DNA of 45,863 nt from Planctomycetaceae bacterium (GCA_016793115.1 JAEUIN010000029.1:1-45863), one strand, 5' to 3'. Shown: positions 1 through 9,777, numbered from the stretch's first letter. Notes: a model not told the origin generated them from the letters alone. Numbers and translations are program-made.

Positions 1-61
1 TACTTTGACGACAGGGAGTCGCGTGCTCATTCCGCATTCAGCACTCAGCATTTCACAAGGC

Positions 62-3000
62 TTACTGCGCCAGCGCTTTCTCAATACTCTCCGCCACGGC
101 TTTCCCGAGCAGGTCGTAGCCTTCGGGCGCGTAGTGCACATCGTGCGGCCGGCCGACCTTGTCCATGACCGGCAGGACGACGGAATAAAGATCGTCGATT
201 GCTACGCCTAGTTCACCCATCAGCGCAACGGCCAGCTTATTCCGCTCCGGGATGCTGTCGAAACGCCGCGTCGCCGGCTTGATGCCCGGCGGTACCGGCG
301 TCGTCGTCGCAAAAATGAGCTTCGCGCCCGTCGCCTGCATTTGCTCGACGAGCGTTCGCAAATTCGCCAAGTATTGCTCGCGCGAGGCCCGCTGCACGGT
401 CGGGCTCATATACTTGGCGTCGTGCAACCCGAAGTTGAAGTGGATCACGTCCCAGCGGCCGTCGCCGAGCCACTCATTCATTTTCTCCAGCCCGACTTCC
501 GTCGCGCCGCCGTTGATGGGAATGCGGTGCACGTTGGCTTTCCCCTTCAATAGCGTTCGCACTGGTGTCGTATAGCCGATCGAGATCGAATCACCGATCA
601 ACAGCACCCGCGGCAATTTCGGGTCGTCGACGATCGGCTTCATCGCGGCACTGCGCGGGTCGCCCGAGTCGCTCGCATTCTCCCCTTCGTTCTTCACCGG
701 CGGCTGCTTCTTCAATAGCGCCGCGGCCTCCGGATCGGCGGCGATCATCGCGGCCATGGTCGCCGCTTCATACTCCTTCGTCGCGTCACGATAAGCTTTG
801 GCGACTTCCGGGCTACGTTCGTTCGGATACTTCGCCCGATCGACTTGATACTCCTTGCGCGCGGCCTTCCATTTGTCGCTCGCGGCCTTCATCGCGGGCG
901 ATTTTTGCACGGTCGTCCGCAACCGGTCGAGTCGCTCCGCTTCGGCGGGCGTAAGCGGAGATTGCTCCGAAACTTCGCCGTCGGCCGCACCGGCTCCGAC
1001 GGCCGACGGCTGCTTCTTTGCGGCGGCGATTTTCTTCACTTCCCCAGGGCCGCCGCAAAGAAAATCGGCCGCCGCGACGGCAAACTCGGCCGCCGTCAGC
1101 TCCCTGTCGTTCACAACCAATGCCGCCGGAACTTCAGCCTCGCGCAATTCCTGCAGCCGACGTACCGCGGCGTTTTGTTCCTCTGCGCTCAGCTTCGCAT
1201 CGACTCCCCATTTGGCCGTCGCCCCCAGCGTCACGGTATTGTCTTTCTCGATTGCCCCCGGTCGGTCGAGCACTTCGTACAGCGAAAGCAGCTGTGTCGC
1301 TTTCCAGATCGGCGTACCCCACGGCACGTCGGCGTACCACCGTTGAATGAGCGTGCTGCCGGAATCGAGCAGCGCGGCCTGGACGTCGATCGGCCGCAGA
1401 TCGCGCGGCTGCTTCCCTTGCCTCACGGCCAAGGCCGCGATCGTCCCCACGGCTTGGCCTGTGAGCATCGTGATCGGTTGCAATCGCGTCGCACCGTTGG
1501 CGATCCGCGATTGGGAAAAGTTCTTTTCGGCACACAAGAACCCATCGAGCCTCTCCGGAATCAACACCTCGAACGGCACTTGGAACGGCCCGCCGCCGCG
1601 CAGCGCTTCCGGGCCGCCGAGATTGCCGTCGAGATCTGGTTCGATCACATGCGCCGTTTTGCCATGATCGAGGTCCATGAAGTAGTCCCCCATGGCGATC
1701 GACGTCGTCACGTGTCGCGCATGCTCGTAGCGTCCCAAATCGATCGCCTTCAACGTGTCGACGCCGATCATTCGCCGCGACTCGCGCACATAGGGCATCT
1801 GCGGCAAATGATAGGCGATCGGCTCCAAGTCGCTGCGCAACTCGAGCGATTTGATCTTCGCCCGCTGCGCGGGAGTGTCGTAGCCTTCGTCGGCGGCGAG
1901 CGACCAATTCAGCCCGAGCTCGTGTTGGAAGTAGTACAATGCGCCGAGCGTCTTATAGATTCCGGCCCGCTCGTCGATCTTCCGCCGTTGCGGATCCTCG
2001 CACGTCGCCGCGCTCACCGGGTAGTCGTTGCCGCCGTTGAACCCGCAGCGGGTGTGCCGCAGTTCGCTGCGCAGACCGATCAGCGGGCTCGCACTATCGG
2101 CCATGCCGCGCCACGCGAAAAACACGCGATAATCACGCGGCCCCTTAATGCCTTTCACTGGCGCGCCCCAGGCATGCAAACCATACCGCTGAAATTTGCG
2201 ATAGCGTTTTGCGCCGTCGTCGTCGTAGCCCGGCGGCGGCGCCTTGATTTGCAGATGCTCCGGCACCCCTTCCGGGTACTCTTTCACAATCGCCGTCCAG
2301 GTGTGGTCTTGAATCGGCGACTTCAAGTCGATTGCGTCGCTTATGCAATTGCTTACGCGATATCGTGCGCCGGTCAGCGGCAGGACGTCGCCGTACTCAG
2401 TTGCATCGATAAGGATGCCGCAGGCGACTTCCTTTTTCGTGATTGCGTCTCCAACGACCTCGATCGCGGCGCCGACGACCTTGTCGCCGTCTTTGCGCAC
2501 CGCGGCGACTTTCGACCGCAAGCTCACATCGACCCGCCCTTGCCCACGTTTCGCGTCGGCCAGCAGACCGTAGAGCACGGCCTGAGCGACTCGCGGCTCG
2601 TAGCCTCCTTCCATCTGCGGATTGCCGTAGTAGGCGACGAACGGGTCTTTGTCGAGCGTGCGATAGTACGCCACCATACTTTCATGAAACTCCCGGTAAA
2701 TTCCGCGCTCGCGAACCGGAAACTTCATCCAGACGGAGTCTTCGTCCATCGTCGTTACGCCGGCCGCGGCCATCTGTCCGCCGATGTAGTCGGTCTCCTC
2801 CAGCAGGAGGACCGTTAATCCGAGGCGGGCAGCTTGCACCGCCGCAGCAAATCCGCCGGTGCCTGCTCCGGCGACGACGACGTCGTAGCGCGGTGCGATC
2901 TTCTCGGCGGCGACGATCGGACGTCCTCGATCGAAGAGCGGCAATACGATCGGATACTCGACCGCTTCGCCGCGCGCCCGCCCGTTCCGCTCGGAAATCT

Positions 3001-3709
3001 GCTCAAGTGAATACTTGGTCGCAAACGGCTTCAATGCGCTCAGCGAGAAACGCCGCGTCGCCGCATAGGGCGTGGCTTGCAATCCGGCCGCTCCCACTTT
3101 GAATGTCGCATCGCGGATCGCCGCCTGAACTTCGACGGGACCGTTGCGCAACGTCGCTGAGAGTAGGTCGCCGATGACCGTGACTTGCAGCGACCAGACC
3201 TCGCCGTCGTGGTAACGATTTCGGGTCCACGCTTCCGTCAGCACCGTCTCGACGCCGTCTTTCACGACGACCCACTGCAACCGATCATCGCCGACAACTC
3301 GGGCCGCATAAAAGTTCAGCGCGTTGCGAGCGCGCACGACCACGCCGAATGAGCACGTTTCGTCTTCCGTTTTCTTGAAATCGGCCGTTACGATCGCGTC
3401 GCCGAGGCGCCGCCCGAGCGTGCCGTCGGTAAGATAACCGTCGTAGGTGATGACGCCGGCCACGCCCTTCATGACAGATCGCAGCGAACCGTTCGCGTCG
3501 ACGATCCAATTCGGATTCGGTCTTCGGGCGATTCGGTCGCTCCAGCCGAGCGGAATGCGGCCGTAATCACTAGCGGTAAACTTCGTTTCGTAGAGCAATG
3601 CCGAATCGCCAAGCGATGGCTTCGCATCCGCTGCCCGTACGACGCCCGCCGCCGCAGTGGAAGCCGCAATCAGCACCAGTGCCCAGGCATATCGAATGGC
3701 GTTTTTCAC
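62..3709 (-). CDS. Secreted FAD-dependent oxidoreductase fused to SGNH hydrolase
   Basis: This 1215-residue protein is a three-part fusion. Residues 1-27 are a signal peptide ending near VRAADA. Residues about 35-230 look like a LamG/DUF1080-type jelly roll. An FAD-dependent oxidoreductase domain starts at 275 with the Rossmann motif GAGTGG (281-286) and GGQMAAAG, typical of the planctomycete FAD_oxidored family. A charged Lys/Glu/Ala-rich linker (about 950-1025) leads to a C-terminal SGNH/GDSL hydrolase: GDSIS with Ser1041, an N-containing block HFNFGLHD, and Asp1190/His1192 in HDVH. The start is GTG, directly before the signal peptide, without a strong ribosome binding site. The substrate is unknown; a role in extracytoplasmic polysaccharide or ester breakdown is inference. 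The gene is transcribed alone, divergently from the lactonase gene. Confidence 0.85.
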   Translation of the reverse strand: MKNAIRYAWALVLIAASTAAAGVVRAADAKPSLGDSALLYETKFTASDYGRIPLGWSDRIARRPNPNWIVDANGSLRSVMKGVAGVITYDGYLTDGTLGRRLGDAIVTADFKKTEDETCSFGVVVRARNALNFYAARVVGDDRLQWVVVKDGVETVLTEAWTRNRYHDGEVWSLQVTVIGDLLSATLRNGPVEVQAAIRDATFKVGAAGLQATPYAATRRFSLSALKPFATKYSLEQISERNGRARGEAVEYPIVLPLFDRGRPIVAAEKIAPRYDVVVAGAGTGGFAAAVQAARLGLTVLLLEETDYIGGQMAAAGVTTMDEDSVWMKFPVRERGIYREFHESMVAYYRTLDKDPFVAYYGNPQMEGGYEPRVAQAVLYGLLADAKRGQGRVDVSLRSKVAAVRKDGDKVVGAAIEVVGDAITKKEVACGILIDATEYGDVLPLTGARYRVSNCISDAIDLKSPIQDHTWTAIVKEYPEGVPEHLQIKAPPPGYDDDGAKRYRKFQRYGLHAWGAPVKGIKGPRDYRVFFAWRGMADSASPLIGLRSELRHTRCGFNGGNDYPVSAATCEDPQRRKIDERAGIYKTLGALYYFQHELGLNWSLAADEGYDTPAQRAKIKSLELRSDLEPIAYHLPQMPYVRESRRMIGVDTLKAIDLGRYEHARHVTTSIAMGDYFMDLDHGKTAHVIEPDLDGNLGGPEALRGGGPFQVPFEVLIPERLDGFLCAEKNFSQSRIANGATRLQPITMLTGQAVGTIAALAVRQGKQPRDLRPIDVQAALLDSGSTLIQRWYADVPWGTPIWKATQLLSLYEVLDRPGAIEKDNTVTLGATAKWGVDAKLSAEEQNAAVRRLQELREAEVPAALVVNDRELTAAEFAVAAADFLCGGPGEVKKIAAAKKQPSAVGAGAADGEVSEQSPLTPAEAERLDRLRTTVQKSPAMKAASDKWKAARKEYQVDRAKYPNERSPEVAKAYRDATKEYEAATMAAMIAADPEAAALLKKQPPVKNEGENASDSGDPRSAAMKPIVDDPKLPRVLLIGDSISIGYTTPVRTLLKGKANVHRIPINGGATEVGLEKMNEWLGDGRWDVIHFNFGLHDAKYMSPTVQRASREQYLANLRTLVEQMQATGAKLIFATTTPVPPGIKPATRRFDSIPERNKLAVALMGELGVAIDDLYSVVLPVMDKVGRPHDVHYAPEGYDLLGKAVAESIEKALAQ

Positions 3710-3902
3710 AGGCAGGTTCCAGGACGGGTCGTTGATGTGGCCGCCGTTCGACGGGCGAGCTCCATTATTTCACCAAGCCGGCCGGCCAAAGTCGAGCGCC
3801 GAGCGATCTCGCCGGGGACGGCGGGAAACTTTCGTTGCGAACGGCCGCGCCGCCCGCTACGTTGCCGGGTGCGGAACGCCGCACCACCGCACGGTCGCCC
3901 TC

Positions 3903-4003
3903 GCGGAATAGATGCGCAATCCGCGCAACTATTCCGCCGATTGATGCGCAGATTTAAGTAAGACAATAGGGGTGCGCATCTATCGACCAAATAGATGCGC
4001 AGC
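3903..4003. repeat. Palindromic intergenic repeat, copy 1
   Basis: About 100 bp made of alternating inverted arms of the motif ATAGATGCGCA and its complement. The right hairpin has a perfect 11-bp stem (TGCGCATCTAT 3973-3983, 7-nt loop, ATAGATGCGCA 3991-4001). The left hairpin (3923-3932 with 3940-3949) is degenerate, also with a 7-nt loop. The linker ATTTAAGTAAGACAATAG recurs exactly at 26060-26077, where a second copy lies in the same orientation. The element fills much of the 344-bp divergent gap 3710-4053. In the rest of that gap I see no gene and no convincing promoter. Confidence 0.8.
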
Positions 4004-4053
4004 AAGTGCTTTGACTTCGACTCGGCCTTTACACTTCAACGGAACCTTTCTTC

Positions 4054-5112
4054 ATGCGTTTCTCGATTGCAGTTCTTGCCATGCTCAATTTCGCGTCGAC
4101 CGCATCCGCGACTACGTTCGTCTACGTCTCGCAACCCAAGGAAAACGCAATCGGCGTGTTCAAGATGAACGACGCCGACGGCGTTTTAGAGCGCACGGCG
4201 ACGATTGACGTCGGCGCAAGCCCCGGCTCCCTGGCCGTCGATCCGCAACGCAAATTTCTCTTCGCGTCGCTCCGCACGGCGACGAAGATCGCAAGCTACG
4301 CTATCGATCCCGCGACCGGCGGACTCACGCCGATCAGCGACACGCCGCTCGCCAAAGGGGCTAATGCCGCCTACGTCGGCACCGATCGCAGCGGCAAGTT
4401 CTTACTCTCCGCGTCGTATAGCGGCGGCCGCGTCGTCGTCCACGGAGTCGACGCTGCGGGGAAACTCACTCCGGAACCGCTGCAAGTCGTCGAAACCGCG
4501 AAGACGGCGCATTCGTGCTACACCGATACCGCGAATGCCCGCGTGTTCGTGCCGCACGTCGCGCCGAATGCGATCTTCGAATTTCGCTTCGACGCGGCCA
4601 CGGGCAAGCTCACGGAGTTCGGCCGCGCCCCCGGAGGAACACCGAACGCCGGCCCGCGCCACTTGGCAATTCATGCCTCCCAGACGCTGGCTTGTTCGTC
4701 GGACGAGACGGGAAGCAGCGTCACGCTCTACACGCTCGACGACCAAGGCCTGACGCCGAAGCAAACGCTTTCCACGTTGCCGGCCGACTTCGCCGCGAAG
4801 AACTCCACGGCCGACGTGAAGTTGCATCCCAACGGCAAGTTCGTTTGGGTCTCCAACCGCGGCCACGATAGCCTTGCCGGGTTCGCCGTCGACGAACAAT
4901 CGCCGAGCCTCACGGCCATCGGGCAAACGCCGACCGAAAAGACGCCCCGCTCGTTCGACATCGAGCGTTCGGGCCGCTTCCTTTACTCGGGCGGCGAAGG
5001 AACCGGCAAGATTGCGGCTTATCGTATCGATGCGACGACCGGCAAGCTCGAACGATTCGCGACTTATGACGCCGGCGCAAGCGTCAGTTGGGTGCTGGCC
5101 GTGACGTTTTAA
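4054..5112 (+). CDS. Secreted lactonase-family beta-propeller protein
   Basis: A 352-residue protein with a short signal peptide (MRFSIAVLAMLNFASTASA) followed by a seven-bladed propeller of the Lactonase family (PF10282; 6-phosphogluconolactonase / muconate cycloisomerase-like). Diagnostic blocks are YVSQPKENAIGVFKM at the start, GASPGSLAVDPQRKF, NAGPRHLAIH, KLHPNGKFVWVSNRG and SFDIERSGRFLYSGGE near the C-terminus, all usual for the family. The length fits the family (about 340-390). Export means it is unlikely to be the cytosolic pentose-phosphate enzyme; extracytoplasmic sugar-lactone hydrolysis is a family-based guess. Sixteen nucleotides separate it from the next gene, so the two probably form an operon. 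Confidence 0.82.
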   Translation: MRFSIAVLAMLNFASTASATTFVYVSQPKENAIGVFKMNDADGVLERTATIDVGASPGSLAVDPQRKFLFASLRTATKIASYAIDPATGGLTPISDTPLAKGANAAYVGTDRSGKFLLSASYSGGRVVVHGVDAAGKLTPEPLQVVETAKTAHSCYTDTANARVFVPHVAPNAIFEFRFDAATGKLTEFGRAPGGTPNAGPRHLAIHASQTLACSSDETGSSVTLYTLDDQGLTPKQTLSTLPADFAAKNSTADVKLHPNGKFVWVSNRGHDSLAGFAVDEQSPSLTAIGQTPTEKTPRSFDIERSGRFLYSGGEGTGKIAAYRIDATTGKLERFATYDAGASVSWVLAVTF

Positions 5113-5128
5113 CTTCTAGGAGTTCGCC

Positions 5129-7456
5129 ATGACGACGCCGCATCGAGTGTTCGCCGCGGGGCGAGTCGTTCTTCTCGCCCTCGTCCTTGCAGCGGCCGCG
5201 GCTTCGGCCACGGCGGCGGCCCCGCTGCCGCGCGTATCGGGCATCGAGGCTCAGCCGCTTAAGGCCCAGGTCGCTCGCGTCGCGCAGGCCTTGGAATTAC
5301 TCGGCAGCCCGCTTACGGCCGATCGACGTAAGCAGTTAGATGCGGCGTTGGCGCAGGGCGACTCAGCGGCGGCCGTCGCGGCGGTTCAAGATGCGCTCGA
5401 CCCGCTCTGCCTCGTCGGCGTGAACATCAATCCCGAGAGTCGTGTGAAAGTCGCCGTCGGGCCCGCGGAGCCGGAACTCATGCAGCACGGCTGGCGCGTG
5501 TTCCTCGTCAAGTTCCACAACGAGGCCGGAGTCACCGCCGCGCCGCATGTGACGAGTCCGAACGCGCTGCCGCTGCAAAAGCGGTCGACGGCCGCGAAGA
5601 AACCGGAAAACGTGATCCCGCCGCACGAAGTGGAAAACCGTTGGCTCGACGTTTCGCTCTTTGCCGAACAGCCGTTGGCGAAGAGTCTTTCCGGGCTCGC
5701 ACTCGAATACCGCATTATCGAGCTTTACAGCCGCGACTCCGGTAAGCGTGAGGCGAAACTGGCGTTCGACGTGGGCCAAGGAACTCAAGACCTTGGCTTC
5801 CGCAACGAGGCCAACATCTTGTTCGATTGCGTTCCAGCCGTCGCCGTGCGGCTCGACATTCTCGACGACGACGGCACGCCGACAACCGGCCAGTTCGTCT
5901 TTCGTGACGAGCTCGGACGCGTTTATCCGTCGCGATCGCGCCGCCTCGCCCCCGACCTGTTCTTCCACGATCAGGTGTATCGCCACAACGGCGAGTCGGT
6001 GCTGCTGCCTCCCGGCACGTACGAAGCGACGTATACCCGCGGGCCAGAGTATCGAATCCATAAACGCACGATCGAAGTTCCCGCGTCGACAGAGCACCGC
6101 GAATCGTTTCGCCTGGAGCGTTGGATCAAGCTGGCCGACCACGGCTGGTACTCCGGCGATCACCATGTGCACGCCGCCGGCTGCGCACACTACGAATCGC
6201 CTGCGGAAGGCGTGCAGCCGGACGACATGATGCGCCACATTCTGGGCGAAGACCTGAATGTCGGCTGCGTTCTTTCCTGGGGACCGTGCTGGTATTACCA
6301 AAAGCAATTCTTCGAAGGAAAGCCGAGCAAACTTTCCTCACCCAGCAATCTCATGCGCTACGACGTCGAAGTCTCCGGCTTTCCTAGTTCGCATTGCGGC
6401 CACTTGTGCCTGCTGCGCTTGAAAGAAGACGACTATCCCGGCACGTCGGTCGTTGAAGATTGGCCGAGTTGGGATCTCCCGATTCTCAAATGGGGCAAGG
6501 AACAGGGCGGCGTCGTCGGCTTTTCGCACAGCGGTTGGGGACTGAAGGTCGATGCCGTGACACTTCCCACTTATGAAATGCCCCCGTTCGACGGCATCGG
6601 CGCCAATGAGTTCGTCGTCGATACCGTACACGGCGTCTGCGATTTCATTTCGGCCGTCGATACGCCGTTCATCTGGGAAATGAACGTTTGGTATCACACG
6701 CTCAACTGCGGGATGACCACGCGTATCAGCGGCGAGACGGACTTCCCTTGCATCTACGGCGAACGCGTCGGACTCGGCCGAGCCTACGTGAAGCTGCCGA
6801 AGGCCGACGTGATCGATTACGACCGCTGGGCCGACGGCATCCGCGACGGCCGGAGCTACTGCAGCGAAGGCTTAGCGCACCTTTTCGATTTTACGATTAC
6901 GCCCGACGGCGGCGCGCCGCTCGGCGTCGGCGAACCGGGCGACGCCGACCGACCTAGCGTCTTGGCCGCGGCGACCAATTCGAAACTCAATATCAAAGTG
7001 CGGGCCGCGGCGATGCTGGAAGCGATGCCGCGCGACGACATACGCTCGAAACCGCTCGATCAGAAACCGTACTGGCATGTGGAGCGAGCCCGCATCGGCG
7101 ACACGCGCACCGTGCCGGTCGAATTGATCGTCAACGGCGTCGCAGTCGCCAAACGAGTCATTCCCGCCGATGGATCGATTCACGACGTCGAGTTTAACTT
7201 TACGCCGGACCGATCGAGCTGGATCGCCCTGCGTATCTTCGCCGCGGCGCACACCAATCCGATCTTCGTCGAACTCGACAAGGGACCGATTCGCGCGAGC
7301 AAGAGAAGCGCAGAGTGGTGCCTCAATGCGGTCGACGTCTGCTGGCGACAGAAGGAGAAGGCAATTCGCGAGCCGGAGAAGGCCGCGGCCGCCGCGGCAT
7401 ATGACAAGGCCCGTGAGGTTTATCGCCAAGTGCTGAACGAGGCGAATGGGGACTAG
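5129..7456 (+). CDS. CehA/McbA-family metallohydrolase-like protein, secreted
   Basis: A 775-residue protein with a signal peptide (hydrophobic residues 9-31, Ala-rich cleavage region). The central part, from about residue 335 (GWYSGDHHVHAAGCAHYESP), carries the GDxHxH signature of PHP-like CehA/McbA metallohydrolases; later blocks GVVGFSHSGWG and the segment around ISGETDFPC supply further likely metal ligands. The N-terminal 330 residues form a separate Ig-like region. Planctomycete genomes carry many such secreted proteins whose substrates are unknown. The start is ATG at 5129 with TAGGAG a few bases upstream. It follows the lactonase gene by 16 nt. I am confident of the family but not of the reaction; loss of activity cannot be excluded. 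Confidence 0.78.
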   Translation: MTTPHRVFAAGRVVLLALVLAAAAASATAAAPLPRVSGIEAQPLKAQVARVAQALELLGSPLTADRRKQLDAALAQGDSAAAVAAVQDALDPLCLVGVNINPESRVKVAVGPAEPELMQHGWRVFLVKFHNEAGVTAAPHVTSPNALPLQKRSTAAKKPENVIPPHEVENRWLDVSLFAEQPLAKSLSGLALEYRIIELYSRDSGKREAKLAFDVGQGTQDLGFRNEANILFDCVPAVAVRLDILDDDGTPTTGQFVFRDELGRVYPSRSRRLAPDLFFHDQVYRHNGESVLLPPGTYEATYTRGPEYRIHKRTIEVPASTEHRESFRLERWIKLADHGWYSGDHHVHAAGCAHYESPAEGVQPDDMMRHILGEDLNVGCVLSWGPCWYYQKQFFEGKPSKLSSPSNLMRYDVEVSGFPSSHCGHLCLLRLKEDDYPGTSVVEDWPSWDLPILKWGKEQGGVVGFSHSGWGLKVDAVTLPTYEMPPFDGIGANEFVVDTVHGVCDFISAVDTPFIWEMNVWYHTLNCGMTTRISGETDFPCIYGERVGLGRAYVKLPKADVIDYDRWADGIRDGRSYCSEGLAHLFDFTITPDGGAPLGVGEPGDADRPSVLAAATNSKLNIKVRAAAMLEAMPRDDIRSKPLDQKPYWHVERARIGDTRTVPVELIVNGVAVAKRVIPADGSIHDVEFNFTPDRSSWIALRIFAAAHTNPIFVELDKGPIRASKRSAEWCLNAVDVCWRQKEKAIREPEKAAAAAAYDKAREVYRQVLNEANGD

Positions 7457-7468
7457 CGTCCGTCGACG

Positions 7469-7930
7469 TTACGCAAGCGTCTTGAGATCGGCTTCGAGCG
7501 CCGCGCGGTCGTCGTCCTCGGCGATTTGCCGGGCATAGTCCGCAGCCTTGACGAGATGGGCGGCGGCTTGTTCGTCGTCGCCGGCTACCTTGGCAGCTCG
7601 CGCCAGAGCCTCATATGCATAACCAAGATAAAACGCCGGCTCCTGCTCGCTTTGCTCCAAACAGAGTTGAGCATAGCAATACGCTTCCGCCGGCTTTCCG
7701 ACTACCGCATAGACTCGTGCGAGTTGCCAATAGCCGATCGACAGGCTTCGCGGAGTACGGTCCTCGCGTTCGAGCCAATGCCACAGCGACGCTTGCGCCG
7801 TCGCGATGAGCCGGATGTCGTCGTCGCCAGAGCGGTTTGGTTTGTCGAGCAGTTCCCAGGCGCGATTGAAGCAATGAGCGGCAAAGTGCCGATGGCCCGC
7901 GGAGACGTCGAATGTCGAGGCGGTCGTCAT
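7469..7930 (-). CDS. Small TPR-like hypothetical protein downstream of terC
   Basis: A 153-residue soluble protein with no signal peptide. The helical, Ala/Tyr-rich pattern (GYWQLARVYAVVGKPAEAYCYAQLCLE then YLGYAYEALARAAKVAGDDEQAAAHLVKA) reads as two or three tetratricopeptide-like repeats, so a protein-interaction role is likely. The reading frame also has a TTG at 7957 overlapping the terC stop by 4 nt (giving 162 residues) and a GTG at 7939; I chose the ATG at 7930 because none has a clear ribosome binding site. Its position directly behind terC suggests cotranscription. I do not recognise a specific function. Confidence 0.7.
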   Translation of the reverse strand: MTTASTFDVSAGHRHFAAHCFNRAWELLDKPNRSGDDDIRLIATAQASLWHWLEREDRTPRSLSIGYWQLARVYAVVGKPAEAYCYAQLCLEQSEQEPAFYLGYAYEALARAAKVAGDDEQAAAHLVKAADYARQIAEDDDRAALEADLKTLA

Positions 7931-7953
7931 GTGTCGCACCGGAGAATTGAAGG

Positions 7954-8673
7954 TCAAGAATGTGCGGTCTTCGGCCCTTTTTCGCTACGAAGTTGAAGAA
8001 CTTCCACAAACAGCGAAAACGCCATTGCGAAGTAAATATACCCCTTTGGAATCTTGTAGTGAAAACCTTCGGCGACCAACAGCCCGCCGATCATGAGCAG
8101 AAAGGACAGGGCCAGGATCTTGATGGCCGGGTGCCGCTCGATGAAACGGACGATCGGCCCGGAAAACGCCAACATGACCGCAACGGCGACGAGCACGGCG
8201 GCGACCATGACGGGCATGACGTCGCTCATGCCGACGGCCGTAATCACGGAGTCGAGCGAGAACACGACGTCGATCAACACGATCTGCGTAATGACGCCCG
8301 CAAAGCTTGCGTTCGTCTTGGCGACGGCGGCGGGATCGCTTTCATGCGTCACGCGATGATGGATCTCGTAGGTCGCTTTACCCAGCAAGAACAAACCGCC
8401 GAAGATCATCACCAAGTCTTTGCCGGAAATCTCATGCCCCCAAACGCTGAACAGCGGCTCTGTGAGGTGGACGATCCAGCCGATGCCAAGTAGGAGCGCG
8501 ATGCGAGTGACGACCGACAAGCCGATTCCCAAGCGACGAGCGGCGTCGCGACGCTCCGGCGGTAGCTTGCCCGCCAAGATTGCGATGAACACTATGTTGT
8601 CGATGCCCAGGACGATTTCTAGGCTCGCCAGCGTCGCCAAAGCGATCGCGTTTTCGGCCGTGAGCAGTTCCAT
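7954..8673 (-). CDS. TerC-family integral membrane protein
   Basis: A 239-residue membrane protein of the TerC family. The N-terminal block ENAIALATLASLEIVLGIDNIVFIAILAGKLP and the later block IDVVFSLDSVITAVGM contain the conserved acidic residues (GIDN and FSLDS) that define the family. About seven hydrophobic segments are visible. Members are linked to tellurite resistance and to export of metals such as manganese, in some cases to metalate secreted proteins; which applies here cannot be read from the sequence. The start is ATG at 8673. The stop sits within a few bases of the following TPR-like gene, so translational coupling is possible. Confidence 0.9.
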   Translation of the reverse strand: MELLTAENAIALATLASLEIVLGIDNIVFIAILAGKLPPERRDAARRLGIGLSVVTRIALLLGIGWIVHLTEPLFSVWGHEISGKDLVMIFGGLFLLGKATYEIHHRVTHESDPAAVAKTNASFAGVITQIVLIDVVFSLDSVITAVGMSDVMPVMVAAVLVAVAVMLAFSGPIVRFIERHPAIKILALSFLLMIGGLLVAEGFHYKIPKGYIYFAMAFSLFVEVLQLRSEKGPKTAHS

Positions 8674-8749
8674 GCCGGTCTCTACTAAACGGAGAATTCA
8701 ATTCGGAAATCGGTTCCGAGCGGGCACGTCTGACGGCAAGTCCCGTGCC

Positions 8750-9694
8750 TTAAACACGAGTCGCCTTCCAGCCGAAATCTGCGAACGAATGCCGGAATTC
8801 ATCGGCGGCGACGTCGATGATGCTATAGCCTTCAGGATGTTCACCAAGCGTCGGCCCTTTCCACCAGTTTCCGCTCACCGCTCCGGACTGAATGTAAGAG
8901 ATTTTGCCGTAGTCGATTCGTTCGCGAACATGCACATGGCCCTGCAAGACCAGGCGCAGATTGTATTTCAGCAAGTCTTTCCGCAACTGGTACGCGTTCG
9001 ACACCATCGACTTTTCGCCCGGCAAGGTGTTCGGCCCCAGCGCCATTGTGAGATAAGCCGTGTAGAACGGCACATGCGTTACGAAAATAATCGGCTTCGC
9101 CTTGCCGACCGCTTCGAGGTCGCTTTTCAACCAAGCGATCTGCTCGTCGTCGAGCAGCGGCACGTAGTTGCGGCTGCCGGGCTTCTGGCCGATCGAATCG
9201 AGCAGCACAAAGTGCCAGCCGCCATGATCGAACGAAGTGTACGTTTTTCCTTTACCCGCTCGATCGGCGAAGAGTTTCTTGCCGTAATCCATGTCGTCGG
9301 GAGTCACGGGCGATCCATCGTCCCAGCCGACGATGTCGTGGTTGCCGATCGTGTTGAAGACTGGCATTTCAAAGTCGCGGCAGCAGTCGTCGTAGAGCTT
9401 CCAGATTTTCTCGATGCGCGACTTATCGACCCGCAAGCTATCCATGACGAGATCGCCGCCGGTGATCACAAAATCGGGCCGCGGCCGCAGTTCGTTGACA
9501 TGGGCGATGCATTGCCGAAAACCTCGCTCGGCGTCGAGTTCGGGCTGAACGTGGATGTCGGTCAGATGCACGAAACGAAACGGCCGAGCCGCCGGCGAAT
9601 CGATTGCCGAAGTCGCCCCGTTCGCCAAAGTGAGGCCGCCCGCCAGTGCGGTGCCGGCCTGAAGAAAGTTGCGACGCGAGATTAGGGCGTTCAT
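8750..9694 (-). CDS. Tat-exported calcineurin-like metallophosphoesterase
   Basis: A 314-residue protein with a twin-arginine signal (SRRNFLQAGTALAGG, residues 6-20). The mature part carries the whole calcineurin-like metallophosphoesterase set: HLTDIH (D-x-H), GGDLVMD, GNHD, THVPF and GHVH. This is the layout of binuclear-metal phosphoesterases; Tat export fits folding with metal in the cytoplasm. The specific substrate (phosphodiester, purple acid phosphatase-like or other) is unknown. The start is ATG at 9694. The gene is divergent from the SDR gene, with 83 bp between them, and no partner is evident. Confidence 0.88.
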   Translation of the reverse strand: MNALISRRNFLQAGTALAGGLTLANGATSAIDSPAARPFRFVHLTDIHVQPELDAERGFRQCIAHVNELRPRPDFVITGGDLVMDSLRVDKSRIEKIWKLYDDCCRDFEMPVFNTIGNHDIVGWDDGSPVTPDDMDYGKKLFADRAGKGKTYTSFDHGGWHFVLLDSIGQKPGSRNYVPLLDDEQIAWLKSDLEAVGKAKPIIFVTHVPFYTAYLTMALGPNTLPGEKSMVSNAYQLRKDLLKYNLRLVLQGHVHVRERIDYGKISYIQSGAVSGNWWKGPTLGEHPEGYSIIDVAADEFRHSFADFGWKATRV

Positions 9695-9777
9695 GGCGAA
9701 CCCAACTGGGAAGAGTTATAACGGGGCGAACGTTTCGATTATCGGCGGAGGAACTTGAGTTAGGCAAGTTTCATCAA

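Noticed and set aside
845..2818. 657-residue open frame on the plus strand
   Set aside because: It is antisense to the FAD-oxidoreductase gene, is His/Arg-rich and has no family motif; such mirror frames are common at this GC content.
3903..4003. CRISPR array
   Set aside because: The repeated arms are inverted and alternate within about 100 bp; there are no direct repeats with unique spacers and no cas genes.
3706..4005. 99-residue minus-strand frame, similar in sequence to a frame at 25871-26113
   Set aside because: The similarity comes from the shared palindromic repeat, not from a conserved protein.
8420..9685. 421-residue plus-strand frame
   Set aside because: It is antisense to terC and the metallophosphoesterase, both of which have clear motifs.
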